Positions 46,357-57,500 of a DNA stretch of 64,000 bases are shown in pieces. The DNA comes from Tyto alba (taxonomy: Eukaryota > Chordata > Aves > Strigiformes > Tytonidae). Every line of letters starts with the position of its first letter. Position 1 is the stretch's first letter. A program made the position numbers and the translations under genes. The DNA lies in assembly GCF_018691265.1 (NCBI RefSeq), contig NW_024881276.1, positions 2,852,001 through 2,916,000 on the forward strand, written 5' to 3'. Below the pieces are notes generated by a model that was not told the DNA's origin, did no database searches, and saw nothing but the letters and a program-made list of their open reading frames with translations.

Positions 46357-48539
46357 TTATTTCTTCTCTTGGGGTGATTCCCGAGCTTTCTTGCAGTCTT
46401 CTGCTGAGATGCCACAAACAGTTCTGTGTGCGGCGTCTGCAAGTGGCTGAAACGGGGCAGAGGGAGCTTCCGTGGCATCGTGCGCACTGAATCTGCCTCA
46501 CCCTGGGTGCTTAAACAATACTTAGAAGAACGTTGTTTCTTTCAGTTGTCTGGTGTGAAATTCTGGATTCAAACACGTAGTGACTGTGGCAAAAAGAAAG
46601 CGTTTTCAAGCCCGAAGGCCACACACATCAGTGGCAGGAAGGGGTGGGCCTTTGCCTCTGAGGGTCTATTTGTCACAGGGCTGGGGGTGCTGAGCTTTTC
46701 TTCTGTGTGAGCTGCAGTAAAATACCATCTCGCAGGCAGAAGAAGAAAGATGTTGACTGCGCTAGAAGAGGGGTCTGAGCATGGCTTGTGCTTTCTGGAA
46801 TGCCACGGTACCAAGGATTTTTTTTTTTTTTTTTTTTTTTTTTGAACCATTAAAAAGGACTAGTATTCAGTAAGAAGCAGCGAGACCTACGGCAAGAACT
46901 GAGACAAGAACTAGTAAATGGTTTGACATGTTTCACAATGTGTCCCCTTGTGCATTCATGGGGAGAGCGGAAGTGCTACTATTATTTATTTTCATGAACA
47001 GTGATTTTCTTGATAGCACTCCTGTAGGTATTTCACATACCTGTCCACACAACTCACCCGCTATTCCCGCAGGAAAATGTGACGAGCGTAGCAACATTAC
47101 AAGAAAGATGGGTGAGAGCAGGACGGGAATTAGGCCAGCTGAATATTTTCCTGTGTGCATTCAAGTATGTTTGTTTGCATGTGTGCGTGTCACCCAGCCT
47201 GTTGAAGCTATCTGCCCAGCTCTAGTGCATGTGCCCATGGAACATTTTCCTCAGTTTTGTCTTAAACCTACACACCAGAGTCTAAGAGGAAAATAAAAGC
47301 AAGCTCTCACTCCTGGTGCTGCTTGCAGGGCTGTTAAAAGCTGGTGAAGAACAGAATCACATGGCCTTGACAAGCCAAGTGTGCAGATGGGTCAGAAAAG
47401 ATTGAATATCCCACAGTGCTGGGTGTCATGTCCCATTTTCTTGGTGAATTCAGAATCAAGCTTATAGATCTCAGAGGTGCACGTAGGCACCACTCAGGCT
47501 TCTGTCGACAGGCACATGAACCCCATTTGAAGAAAGCACTCGAGGAAAAGGTTTGTTTTAATGATAAACTGTACTCTGTGTTGGTGCCTGTAATGATGCT
47601 ATGGATGAGAATTAGAAATCCAACAGATGAAGAAGCACCTTCCACAGTCTTCACTGTCTCTGAAGTGACAAGTAATTCTTCTTGAAACAAACAAGCAGAA
47701 GTCAAGCAAAGGAAGCATTCACCCTAAAATTAAGAAAAAAAAGAAAAAAAAGAGACAGAAAAAATAGATGAGCAGGTTCCTCAAATCATCGCACTCTTTT
47801 GTTGATAGGGGTTCCCCTGAGATCCTGCCTTTGTGGGTAGCATATATTGCCTGAAAAGTTTGGCTTTTCTATGCTTTGTACATGGTGCATGTCAGAACAT
47901 TCAGGTAGGAGGGACAAACCATATATGTTTCTGATCTGGAAATATTTTCGACCTCTACTTTGTCTTCGCTTGCATACGTGTAAATCCTCACAATGACAGC
48001 GAGCTGAGGAGACACTCCACTATTTCCAGGTGCCCATCTTGTTAACTTTGAACTTCTTTTTCCATCTAGTTGACTCAAAATGTATGTTGCCACCCAGAAG
48101 GAAACATGGCACCTTCCAAAGACTATTAAATTAAGGATTGAAACGCTACCTACTTTTAAAGGGATGGGGAACGCATCTTCACCTTCTCCTCATTGCAGAG
48201 ACCTGGAGACTCTCTTATGCATTCCTCATTCTGGAGGTACAGCACAGAGGTGCCAAATTGTGCTTATTTTTACCGTATTGCTCTAAGACTTCTGCTCTTA
48301 CGTTCCAAGCCCTAGTGGATCAACCAAATGCATGTGGGCTGTAAACCTTGGAATCAAAAGCCACACACAGGCTCACGGGAAAGGCACAAGATCTCCCTGT
48401 TCCCGACATCCGATGAGAAGAAAGGTAGAAGTTACAGCACTGCAGAATGAATGAAAAGCCACAGGGTGTTATTACTGGTCAATGTAATGGGAGCAATTGG
48501 GGATGGCGGAGGCTGCTGTGGGAAGTGAGAATTTCCCTA
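45838..48539. other. Intergenic with long A/T homopolymers, no gene seen
   Basis: Contains an A28 tract (46325-46352) and a T26 tract (46818-46843). Open frames are unrecognised. Confidence 0.55.
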
Positions 48540-48960
48540 GTTTCAGATTATAAAAAACCCATAAAACAGCATTGCTGTTTCAGTAATGCTGCACTGCATT
48601 AAAGTCTTCCTATTTATAGCCTCAGTTTAATCATAACAAAGCCCCCACTTTCTCCCCCAAAAATATTCCCTGGAGAATTGTCCAATCTAGCTTTAAATAA
48701 CTGAAGTAACAGTGCTCCCATCATTTACCTTTGGAGATGATTACTTGGCCTAATAGTAATAATTGTGAGAATTCTGTAGGTTTTGGTCCATGATGATGTT
48801 TGCAGACTGAATTCTGCAATTCTGTTTATAAGGGTTTGGCCATAAATTAAAGCATTCAGTTTTTCCTGAGGTTTGAATGCACCAATTCAGGTTCCTCACA
48901 GCTTATTTCTAATGGGAGGTTAGGGGCTTAAATAGCTTTAATAACCTGTCCCTAAATGAA
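48540..48960. promoter_or_regulatory. Candidate conserved noncoding element C
   Basis: An AT-rich block almost free of CpG with TTAATCATAAC, AATCTAGC, GATGATTACTTGGC, GGCCATAAATTAAAG and ACCAATTCAGG. It contains a 7-bp inverted repeat CAGCATT/AATGCTG (48567-48591). Enhancer-like texture only. Confidence 0.28.
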
Positions 48961-50483
48961 TATTCACAGCTGGCTAGTCCTTCCTCTGCTACCCTGCCCT
49001 GCTTCTATATGGTGTAGGATTGCCCTACTTGCCCAGTGGCCTTCTCTCAATCTTTTTTGCAGATGATCCAGGGTAACATAGATTATACTTAAAATTTATG
49101 TCTTGGTAGGGCAAGAATGCTTAAGAAGGATACAGTCTTTTTCTGGTTTTGTAGCTCTGTTGCTTCCTTTGAGGTTGGATGAGCAGAATTTGGACTCATA
49201 ATCAGTATTATGGTGGCAGAACACTAACGGCTGGGTCTCCTGGTCAGGTGGTGTGTTCTTGAGCAGAGGTGCTAAATGGATGCTCTCTTCCCTTTGCAGT
49301 AATGGTGGTTGTTTTAAGCAGTGATTCCAAGCTTTTTCGATACTGGTCCACTGTCCATCCTAAAGTAGCACACAGACCACCTGCGTTCCTCACAGCTAAA
49401 TGCCTGTACACAGTCTTTTCACTGAAAACACCAACTTGCTGATACAATCCCATCAGCTGACTAAATGTCTGTGACTGAGGAACAAAGCGCCCATATTACA
49501 GGCAGAAATTTTTTTTGGTTTTAAACCAAAAGAGATTAGGATGTCTCCTTTACTAAGGCCAAAATTCACTCTTAATCAAATACGCTTTTCCTTTCGTCCC
49601 AATGAGTGAGATTTGGAATGCTCAGAAGGGGGAGGCTGTGTGACTGATTTTAGGAGAGGGCTTGCTTAGGTAGCAAGGGTAGCACAGTTTTCCTGTTCAC
49701 CCCGACAGGATGGTTCCCTCCCATTGAAGCTGCAGTTCTTTCGCAGTTTTATGGCAGAGTTCATGAAAAAGCAGAGAACTTTGAATTGAGCCCAAACTGA
49801 GAAAAAGATGAGTTCTGGCCAAGGGCCAGTGTTTTCAGAATTGTTGATCAAAGATAAGTTTTATCACAGTTGGTCTTTAAAAAACACTGACATCTCAGAG
49901 AAAAAAATGAGCTAAAACAGATGGAATTTGAGCCCTTACAGTTTGAGCTGAGCTGGCTTTTTCTTTCTTCTTCCTATTTTTTTTTTTTTTTTTTTTTTTC
50001 TTTTTGCCCTGTGATCACAAACATAAAAAGATGGAGGTAATACAGGTGTAAAATTTATTATAACTTCCAAACTCTTGAGGGTCTTTAGAGAGCAAAGTGC
50101 ATACAAAACCTGTGTTTGACCTTAACCGTTACTTGTTCCTGTGGTGATTGGGAATGATTAAGCCATTTTTAATGTAGTGGAAGCTGGGGTCATGCTCCAC
50201 TTCTCCTAAAGCTCTTTAAAAGACAAGCTGCTACAATTACTGTAATAAATGTAATAAACTATAGAAAAGTGCAACCCACAGTAGACTTACTACTCACAGA
50301 AACACCCAAGTTCTGCTCTGGGCATGTGTTCTGGGTTTTCACTGGCTTAAACACTGTAATAAGTGCGGCAGCTATTAGGAAAGCAGAGAGAATATGTGGG
50401 AAAATGTAGACATTGCTGTTAACTGCATCAGGCTTTTGGCCCAGTCAATTCCTGGCAATTCTTTTTCCATTAATATTGAGGCC
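48961..50483. other. Intergenic, no gene seen
   Basis: Includes a T23 tract (49977-49999). No gene recognised. Confidence 0.6.
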
Positions 50484-50790
50484 ATAGAGTCATAGATTAG
50501 AGCCATGGGCAGATTTGGGTCAGAAGGGACCTCTGGAGGACATTTGGTCCAACCCCCTGCTACAAGCAGGCCTAACTTCCAAGTGAGATCAGACGCCCGG
50601 GGCCTTTCCAGAAGAGTTTTGAGTGTCTCCAAGGACAGACAGATTGCATGGCCTCTCTGTGCAGCCTGTTCCCATTCATAACCACCCTTACTGTGGTATA
50701 TTTCCCCTTCTGTGCAATCAGAATTTTTGCAATCCTACCGATCACTTTCTTCTTATAGCCCCTTCTCTTTTTTTTTTGAAAAATGCAGTC
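50484..50790 (-). mobile_element. CR1 LINE 3' fragment, older copy
   Basis: The plus strand reads ATAGAGTCATAGATTAGAGC, then GTCAGAAGGGACCTCTGGAG, GGTCCAACCCCCTGCTACAA and later GCAGCCTGTTCCCATTCATA. This follows the order of a reverse-complemented CR1 3' region. It is more diverged than the 36.7-kb fragment. It ends near a T tract at about 50.77 kb. Confidence 0.75.
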
Positions 50791-50999
50791 AACTTCAGAC
50801 TTCTCAAGCTACCGTGCTTTTTATAAAAGGGATGTCATCTGACGAGGAGAGAAGCAGCATACCAAGTGACAATCTGGGGTTTGAATTCTAAATGGCAAAA
50901 GCCCTGTGGAACACTCATTATGAATATTGGTGGAAAATCCGTAAACCGAAATATATTCATACAAGCAATCAGTCGATTACAAAGAGCGTACAAGCTCAG

Positions 51000-51027
<28 letters not shown>
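51000..51027 (+). repeat. Poly(A) tract, 28 bases
   Basis: An uninterrupted A run with no polyadenylation signal or recognisable retrocopy directly upstream. Confidence 0.9.
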
Positions 51028-51031
<4 letters not shown>

Positions 51032-51779
51032 GCTCCATGTGTGAAGAATTTGTGAAGGAGAAAAGAAAAGGCCCCAGCAGAGGAGTCCATTGTTTGCAGC
51101 CTGTTCTGATTAGGAGTGAGCACACTAGAGTCGGTGGGAGCTACATACAGGTTCTAGAAGGGATAGATTCAACTCTGAAAAACAAGATTTTTACATTGAA
51201 AACCCTTGGATTTCTGCTTTTTACTTGGTGACTTATCTGTGATTAAAATTTAACTCTTTGAAGAATCAACTCATTTCTGAGTCAGCTATTTCTGCAGTAG
51301 TTGTGCTAGCCTGTGTTCCATTTCTCTGTGACACTTTCAGAAATAAGTTGCTTGCACTGGCACAAGGGAAAGAATTAGGTGTGGGCAAATCAATGGCAAA
51401 CGAAGAGATGGCATCTTGCAAGAGGAATTGTGCAAGGACAAAGTGATCTTATAGATGGATGACTGCAGAATAAAAGCTACATGGATGACATATTGTATGT
51501 AGTGCTGAAAAAAAAAGTCAATGGATTTACTGTCAAAACCAAGAGAGACACGAGTGTAAAATTTTATCTATTTCTGTTTCATCTGACAGAAAAAAAAAAT
51601 ACTCTTTTCCAGTGCAGCCATTGTGAATCATAGTAAGCAAAATTAATTTGAAAAGTATTTTAAAATACACGGGCCTGAATATAATCCTAGTTTAAATCAC
51701 CTCTTTATTTCTACTGTAACTAAACTAAAATTTGGATGTGCTTTTTTTTGAAATTCATTATGTCAACATAAGTAGGTGC
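51028..51779. other. Intergenic, no gene seen
   Basis: AT-rich; no recognisable gene or repeat. Confidence 0.6.
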
Positions 51780-52240
51780 AGCTTATCATCACTTGGATGG
51801 TTGTTATTTTTTAGCTGTTTAATTCATTGACTCACATCCGGCAATAATTCATGCAAAATGGGCTCTGAACTCCTTTGCAATATGCAGATTTGTGTGCAAA
51901 TGAGCGTTACCTATGGTGTTCACACTGAAGCGTTTTTCTTTGATGTACATTTCTGACATTCTGAGATTGTAAAGAAGAAAATAACTTTAAAAATTTTAAG
52001 AAACCCTAATTGAAGTTAACATAAAAGAAGATACATGGTGTTAATTGGTCTGTTTCAGGCATAATTTGGGCCTCTGAGACCATGTCCCTTACCCCCCGCC
52101 AAAGTGTCAAGACTCACATCTTTAATTCAACAATCTTTGTATTAATTACCTCTGGATAAGGTAAGCTTTGATTGGGAGTCCTTTATTGTAAAATTGCAGT
52201 ACGTTGCCTGCTTTAAGATAAATAAATTAGGGTTGAACTT
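51780..52240. promoter_or_regulatory. Candidate conserved noncoding element D
   Basis: An AT-rich, CpG-poor block with GCAATAATTCATGCAAAATG, a GTGCAAATGAG octamer-like site, SOX-like AACAATCTTTGT, ATTAATTACC and TAAATAAATTAGGG. Among the AT-rich blocks this is one of the densest in such motifs. Conservation was not testable here. Confidence 0.32.
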
Positions 52241-54511
52241 GAAAAAAAATCTCCATCCAACTGTGAATGGGAAAGTGCATTTGAGTATCAAATGCTAGAT
52301 GAAAGAACAGTTTTTATCAGATTTCCTTAATAGGCGAAAAGTGTTTTCTTTTGGTTCCTCTTTTTTCATTGTTTTTGCACACTGAAAAATAATACCTTCA
52401 TCAAGAGATGGAAACACTCAGGTGCTAGGGTTGCCAACGTTTCCCTCCCAAAAGGCCACTTTCGGCCTCATGGGAACTCAGCGTTCTCCTCCGAGAGTAA
52501 TTCCCTGGTATTTGGTTCGTTTGTCACAGAGTAATCGGTGAGCTTGGGATGGCCTTCCTCCCTCCCTGCCCCATCCCCCCGTCCCGCTCCACCCCTTCTT
52601 AATTGCCTCTAGTTGACTGCCCATTAAGACCAAACTTGATTTTATTTTCACAGATGAAAGGACTGAAGAGGGATTTGTACTATCTCCACGTCACCTGAAT
52701 GTGTTTGGGGGAACCAAGCATTTGTTACAAGTTCCGGGTGGTGCAAAACTGGCCACAATGGCCAAGAAAGCTTCAGGCAACGTGCTCAGAATTAAAGACA
52801 GCTCGTGTCACCCCTCCATCCCAGAGGAAGACTGACCATTCTTGGTCTTGATGTAATGGAGCTGCAGAGCTATAGTTGCAAGTCTGGGACTTGGGTGCTC
52901 TGCAGATGATATGCTTTTTGCACGGATTATCCTGACCGCAGTGTGCTGCCCACACATATGCTTCCAATGCAACTAAGTGGTTTGAACCCCATATCGGCGA
53001 TTGTTGACAGAGCTTTACAGCCCATAGGCTCAGTTCTGACCTCAGATATGCTGGTGTGATGCCTCTGGATCAGTAAGACGTGCCGTGTGTCTTGTGCAAC
53101 TTCCAGGGCTAACACAGGTTGTTCCATGAGTGCTCGTCTGAGGCAAGGAAAAACCGCTAGATAAAAAAGTAGGTGTACCTACTTGATGTTTGATCCACGA
53201 AGCTGGTAATGTTAGTAGAGCTGGTGTTAAGGGTCTTTCTAGTAAAGTTGCAGAACCGACACCTGAGTGATTTCAGCTCTACTGTCTCTCAGCAGAGAGA
53301 CACACCTGACCACTCTTCAAAAGATTTGCAACATGTACAAAAGACCTGGAGACAGGTCCAGGTTTTTTTTGGTTTGTTTTTTTTTTTTTTTTTTTTTTTT
53401 TTTGTGTTTTTTTTTTTTTTTTTTGTTCTTAGCATAGTTCTAAGCATAATTTTTCACCTCCTCTTGCCTGCTTGGACACCTTGCTCAGTGCAGACCTGCC
53501 ACATTTGCCCAGTTAGTGCAGAATGTGTGCCGGTGATAAAGGGCTGCTGGAGGCTTCGGTTTTGCTGCCTGAGCTATCGACCGCCTCAGAAAGCCAGGTA
53601 TTACCCTATGATTTTGGAACGGGGGATGTGTATAGTAACTATGGATTCGGCCCTTTATTTGCATTGAAAGCAGCTGGAACGAAAGATAACCAGCAGGAAA
53701 AAGGCCAGAAGTCCTTTTGTTTTATTAGAAACCCTAGAAATGCTGACACAGCAAGACGCAGAGCACCTATTCAGCCCTCCCCTACTCTGGATGGGGAATG
53801 GTACCAACAATATCTTGAAACTGCTGTGGGAGCTTGACCCCAGAACTGGTTGTATACTACTCATCCTCATTGTACTAGGCCACTATGATTTTCATCCTGC
53901 TACGTTTTCCCGTCCCCTAGAGGCAGACTTGTCAAGAAGCCTTTTGTCTGGCACAGTGTTTTCAAATCCAAACTCTGATAATTATCTGTGGTTCTGCTGC
54001 TGACTTGAAAGGCAATTGCTAGGCATTGAATCCACATTCCCTTCAGTGCAAAAAATTAAGAGCAAGGAGAAGAGGCATGTCTGTGCCTGCTCCTCTCTCC
54101 AGCACTTGACACCAAATGCAGATGTGAGGCTGACCGTCAAAGATAAATGAGTTCAATAGAAAAGAGCAGACACGTACTTGGGTCTTGGTGTAATACAGTA
54201 CAAATCAGTAGAAAGTGCAACACAAAGGCTTTGCATGGCAGACTCCGCTAATCAGAAGAGGTGAGTATTTTAGCATATTTAAATGAGGACAGGGCATCCA
54301 CTAATCAAACAACAGAATCCAGAGGTACTGAAAGAGCAAGAGGAAGACTGTTGCTTAAAACTTTTCAGCACGGATAGAGGATTTTTGAAATATCATTAAA
54401 TGTGATGATCTAGGTTTATAGGAAGATAATGAGGTAAGTAACAAATATGTCAAAACTAAACTATTAAACATTGTAATTATGCTGGATACAGATTAGTTAC
54501 TGAAAAAGTTT
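52241..54511. other. Intergenic, no gene seen
   Basis: Contains T27 (53377-53403) and T18 (53407-53424) tracts three bases apart. An open frame across them is phenylalanine-rich low complexity. No gene recognised. Confidence 0.55.
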
Positions 54512-54558
54512 CCCATTACTGCACTGTAGCTGTCAGAAAAGTGCAGTAAAATAATGGG
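54512..54558. repeat. 14-bp inverted repeat with a 5-base bulge
   Basis: CCCATTACTGCACT at 54512-54525 is the exact reverse complement of AGTGCAGTAA plus TGGG at 54540-54558, interrupted by AATAA. The loop is 14 bases. It could fold as a short hairpin in RNA or hold paired protein sites; the stem is shorter than that of a typical microRNA precursor. Confidence 0.8.
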
Positions 54559-57500
54559 TTTTCATTTCATATGATTTATTTAGCAAAAGGTACTACGTGG
54601 TAACTTGCTAACAGCTTTCGTGGGATGAACAAAAGTTGCATCATAAGCCTGCTAGGATTCTTTGATATAAATTGGTGCAAAGTACACAGAAGTGATAAAA
54701 ACTCATTTTTTCTCATGCAAGATTTTAAAACCTTTCACGCCATCTAAGTAGATTGTTTTAAAAGTGCTACCTTTATATATTTTTCTTACAGCCTTCCACT
54801 GTTCTTCTACTGTTTTTCAAATCAAGCCCAGGTTGCTGTCACATTCGTTGACATTTCGCCTCCACAGTAGCAATATTTTTTGTTAATCAGTCGGGAAAGA
54901 GAATTAGTTTTACATCAACATTTTAAAGGGATATTTTCTTAAAACCTCCCAGGGAAAAAGTTACCTTTTACTGAGAATTATACAAAATGTACATGCTTCC
55001 TAGGCCAATAGATCATTGCCATATGAGTATAACAAAGGTTACTTAGCAGTCACGGGTTTTCTTGGGGAATATTGCCTTCACAGAAGCAGATCTCTAAGGA
55101 GATGAGCTTATTTTAAGCTGATATTCATTAGAAATCTGCTAAGCCGCTAGAGACATTCTGGATACAAAATAGGATATCTGGCTTATATTTTCTTTTGCAG
55201 GTAATAAGAGATAATATCTGTAATCATGGTCAGAATCTTTGATTTATTGCTGTGATAGGTTATACTGTGTCACATGATACTCTGAGCTTTTTATCTTTAT
55301 TTCTTTAAAGGAGTAGTTTTAATGGATTTTAGGTACATAAGAGCATCAGACTGATAGCTTCAAGACCAGTGTCTTCCTCCATTTATGAAAATTATGCCTC
55401 CTTCTGGATATGCCTTGGATTTGCTGTAGTTGCTTGTCAAGGGCTTGAATTATCTGCATGAAAGACAGAATTTGTATTTTCATTGTCTTCAGTAGAAACT
55501 GGATGAAGGCTGCATACCTCACCAAATTAAGAGGGGGTTAAGTATGATCTTTTGAAGGTAGGAGGGGGTATGTGTTTAATGTGTTATTGGATCTTTTGAT
55601 GAAATATGTATCTTCCTCAAGGTACAAACAGTTGAAGAAAAAACTAAGTATTGGACAGAAGAAAGAGATGACTGCATGTATTAAACAGTAGGACTCTCAC
55701 ATGCTAAATACCAGATAAAGATGACAGTTTAATTGGAATGAATACTTGAGTTCAGAAAAGAAACAGAGAAAGAATCAGGAAGATCTTTGCTAAGAGTAAA
55801 AAGAAGTTATTGAAAAATTGGGAAATGGTTGTTTTAATAAAAAATAAAGAATCTAGAATGAAGAGTGCTTGCATATACACATTAATCTCATCTGTGATAA
55901 TGGTACAATCAAATCTGAAAGGAGACTTGGGAAATATATCTTTTCAGCTGTAAAAAAAAAGAGCTTTTGGCTTATCACTTTTGACAGTATGGATACAGTG
56001 GGAAAAGAGCAGAATGATATCTGCAGGGACAACACAGTACAGTCAGGGATTGACTAAAGGGTAAATTCTGCTCTTTCTTCATTATGTTTTGGGTGGCAGG
56101 ATTTCACTGTCTGTACCCTGCATCCACAGTACTTGCAGGCATACAGGAAGACTAGTGGCAAAACAAAGGGAGGCGTTACATGGAAGGTCGGTGCCAAAGC
56201 TCTGGAGATTTCTGTTGTATGCACAGCCTGGCAACACTTCTGGAACAGGGCAGGAGCATTGTGAAAAAAAAGAAAAAAAAAAAAAAAAAAAAAAGGAACA
56301 CAAACTGAATGGCCACATGTCCAAAGAGGACGTAGCCTCAGTGGCTTTGGGTTACTGGCAAGCACAGATTTCTGCCAAGGCTTTGCCCTTTGCTTTAATT
56401 TTCTTTTGTAGACAGGGAGGTGCCACTGATCAGGTTCCCCCTGTGACCTGACCACTGCTGTCAACAGATAAAACAGATCTGATATCTCAGATCTCCAGCT
56501 CAATTCTCATCCTGGTCTTGCCACAAGCTCTCTCTGAATGTCTTGGCAGCCTTTTTTCCCTCTCATTTCCTTTCTTTGCCTTTTTCCACTCTTAGAAGAC
56601 AGGTGAGTGTTCATACGGCTCTCAGAAAGAGGAAATTTTGGTGGGGAATACCAGAAAGAGCACCAGGCAGTGACTTTTTCCAGGAGCTGCGTATTCCAAG
56701 CAGGGCAGGGAGTGGGGGAAAAGCACTGTGAAGTTATTCTCTGCTTTTGTGTTTAAAATAGAGTACTAAACAGGGGTTTTGGTTCTGTTTTGTTACTTAT
56801 TTTTTTCCTTCACATCAGCAGTCACATTCTGCAATATAATCGTTCACCTCACCAGTCTCCCAACAGAGATGAACGCAAAAATTGTTGGTATTTTGGAATG
56901 TTTTACTTTGCTAGATGATACAGCTTGCCCAGAAGAGTAGAGTATAACTGTTGGAGCTGACCATGGGGAAAGAGAAGAACCTCAAGTAGGTTCTTCTGTT
57001 GTGGTATGTACCAACCAAAAGTTGCTACGTCTGCAGCATACGCATACACACGCATGATTTTTCTTTTTATGTTTGCCTCAACAGGTTTGTCTTAAGCCTG
57101 GAACTCCTTAAATATAAGGGTATATGAGCATATGAAAGAAATAGTTTCTCTGCTAATGCTAACAGGTGCCCATCCTCATTAGGGTAGGGGTGAACAAGTA
57201 ACAAGCAACAGCCTACAACAGTGAACATGCATGCCTTCAGTGAGGAAACATGGATATACTTGGAGGCTGTCCCTGCGTTGCCTGCTGTGAAATGTGCTGT
57301 CTGTCAGAGAAAAGAGGCCTAAGGGTGTAAGCAAGATTCTGGGCAGGGCTGTAGTGAGATCCAGCAGTTTCCTGGTCTGATGATAACATTCCAATTAGCT
57401 TTTCCCTGAACAAGCCTGGAAATCTGGGGTTTCCTGACAGAATTATTTCTCCCATGTTATTGTACTGTGACTTAACTACTGAGAAACTTCTCCAACACTG

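Noticed and set aside
45303..51027. Poly(A)/poly(T) tracts as tails of processed pseudogenes or SINEs.
   Set aside because: No AATAAA on the expected side, no recognisable gene body and no clear target duplications at the tracts inspected.
53209..53667. A 152-codon open frame.
   Set aside because: It reads through T27 and T18 tracts as polyphenylalanine; a simple-repeat artefact.
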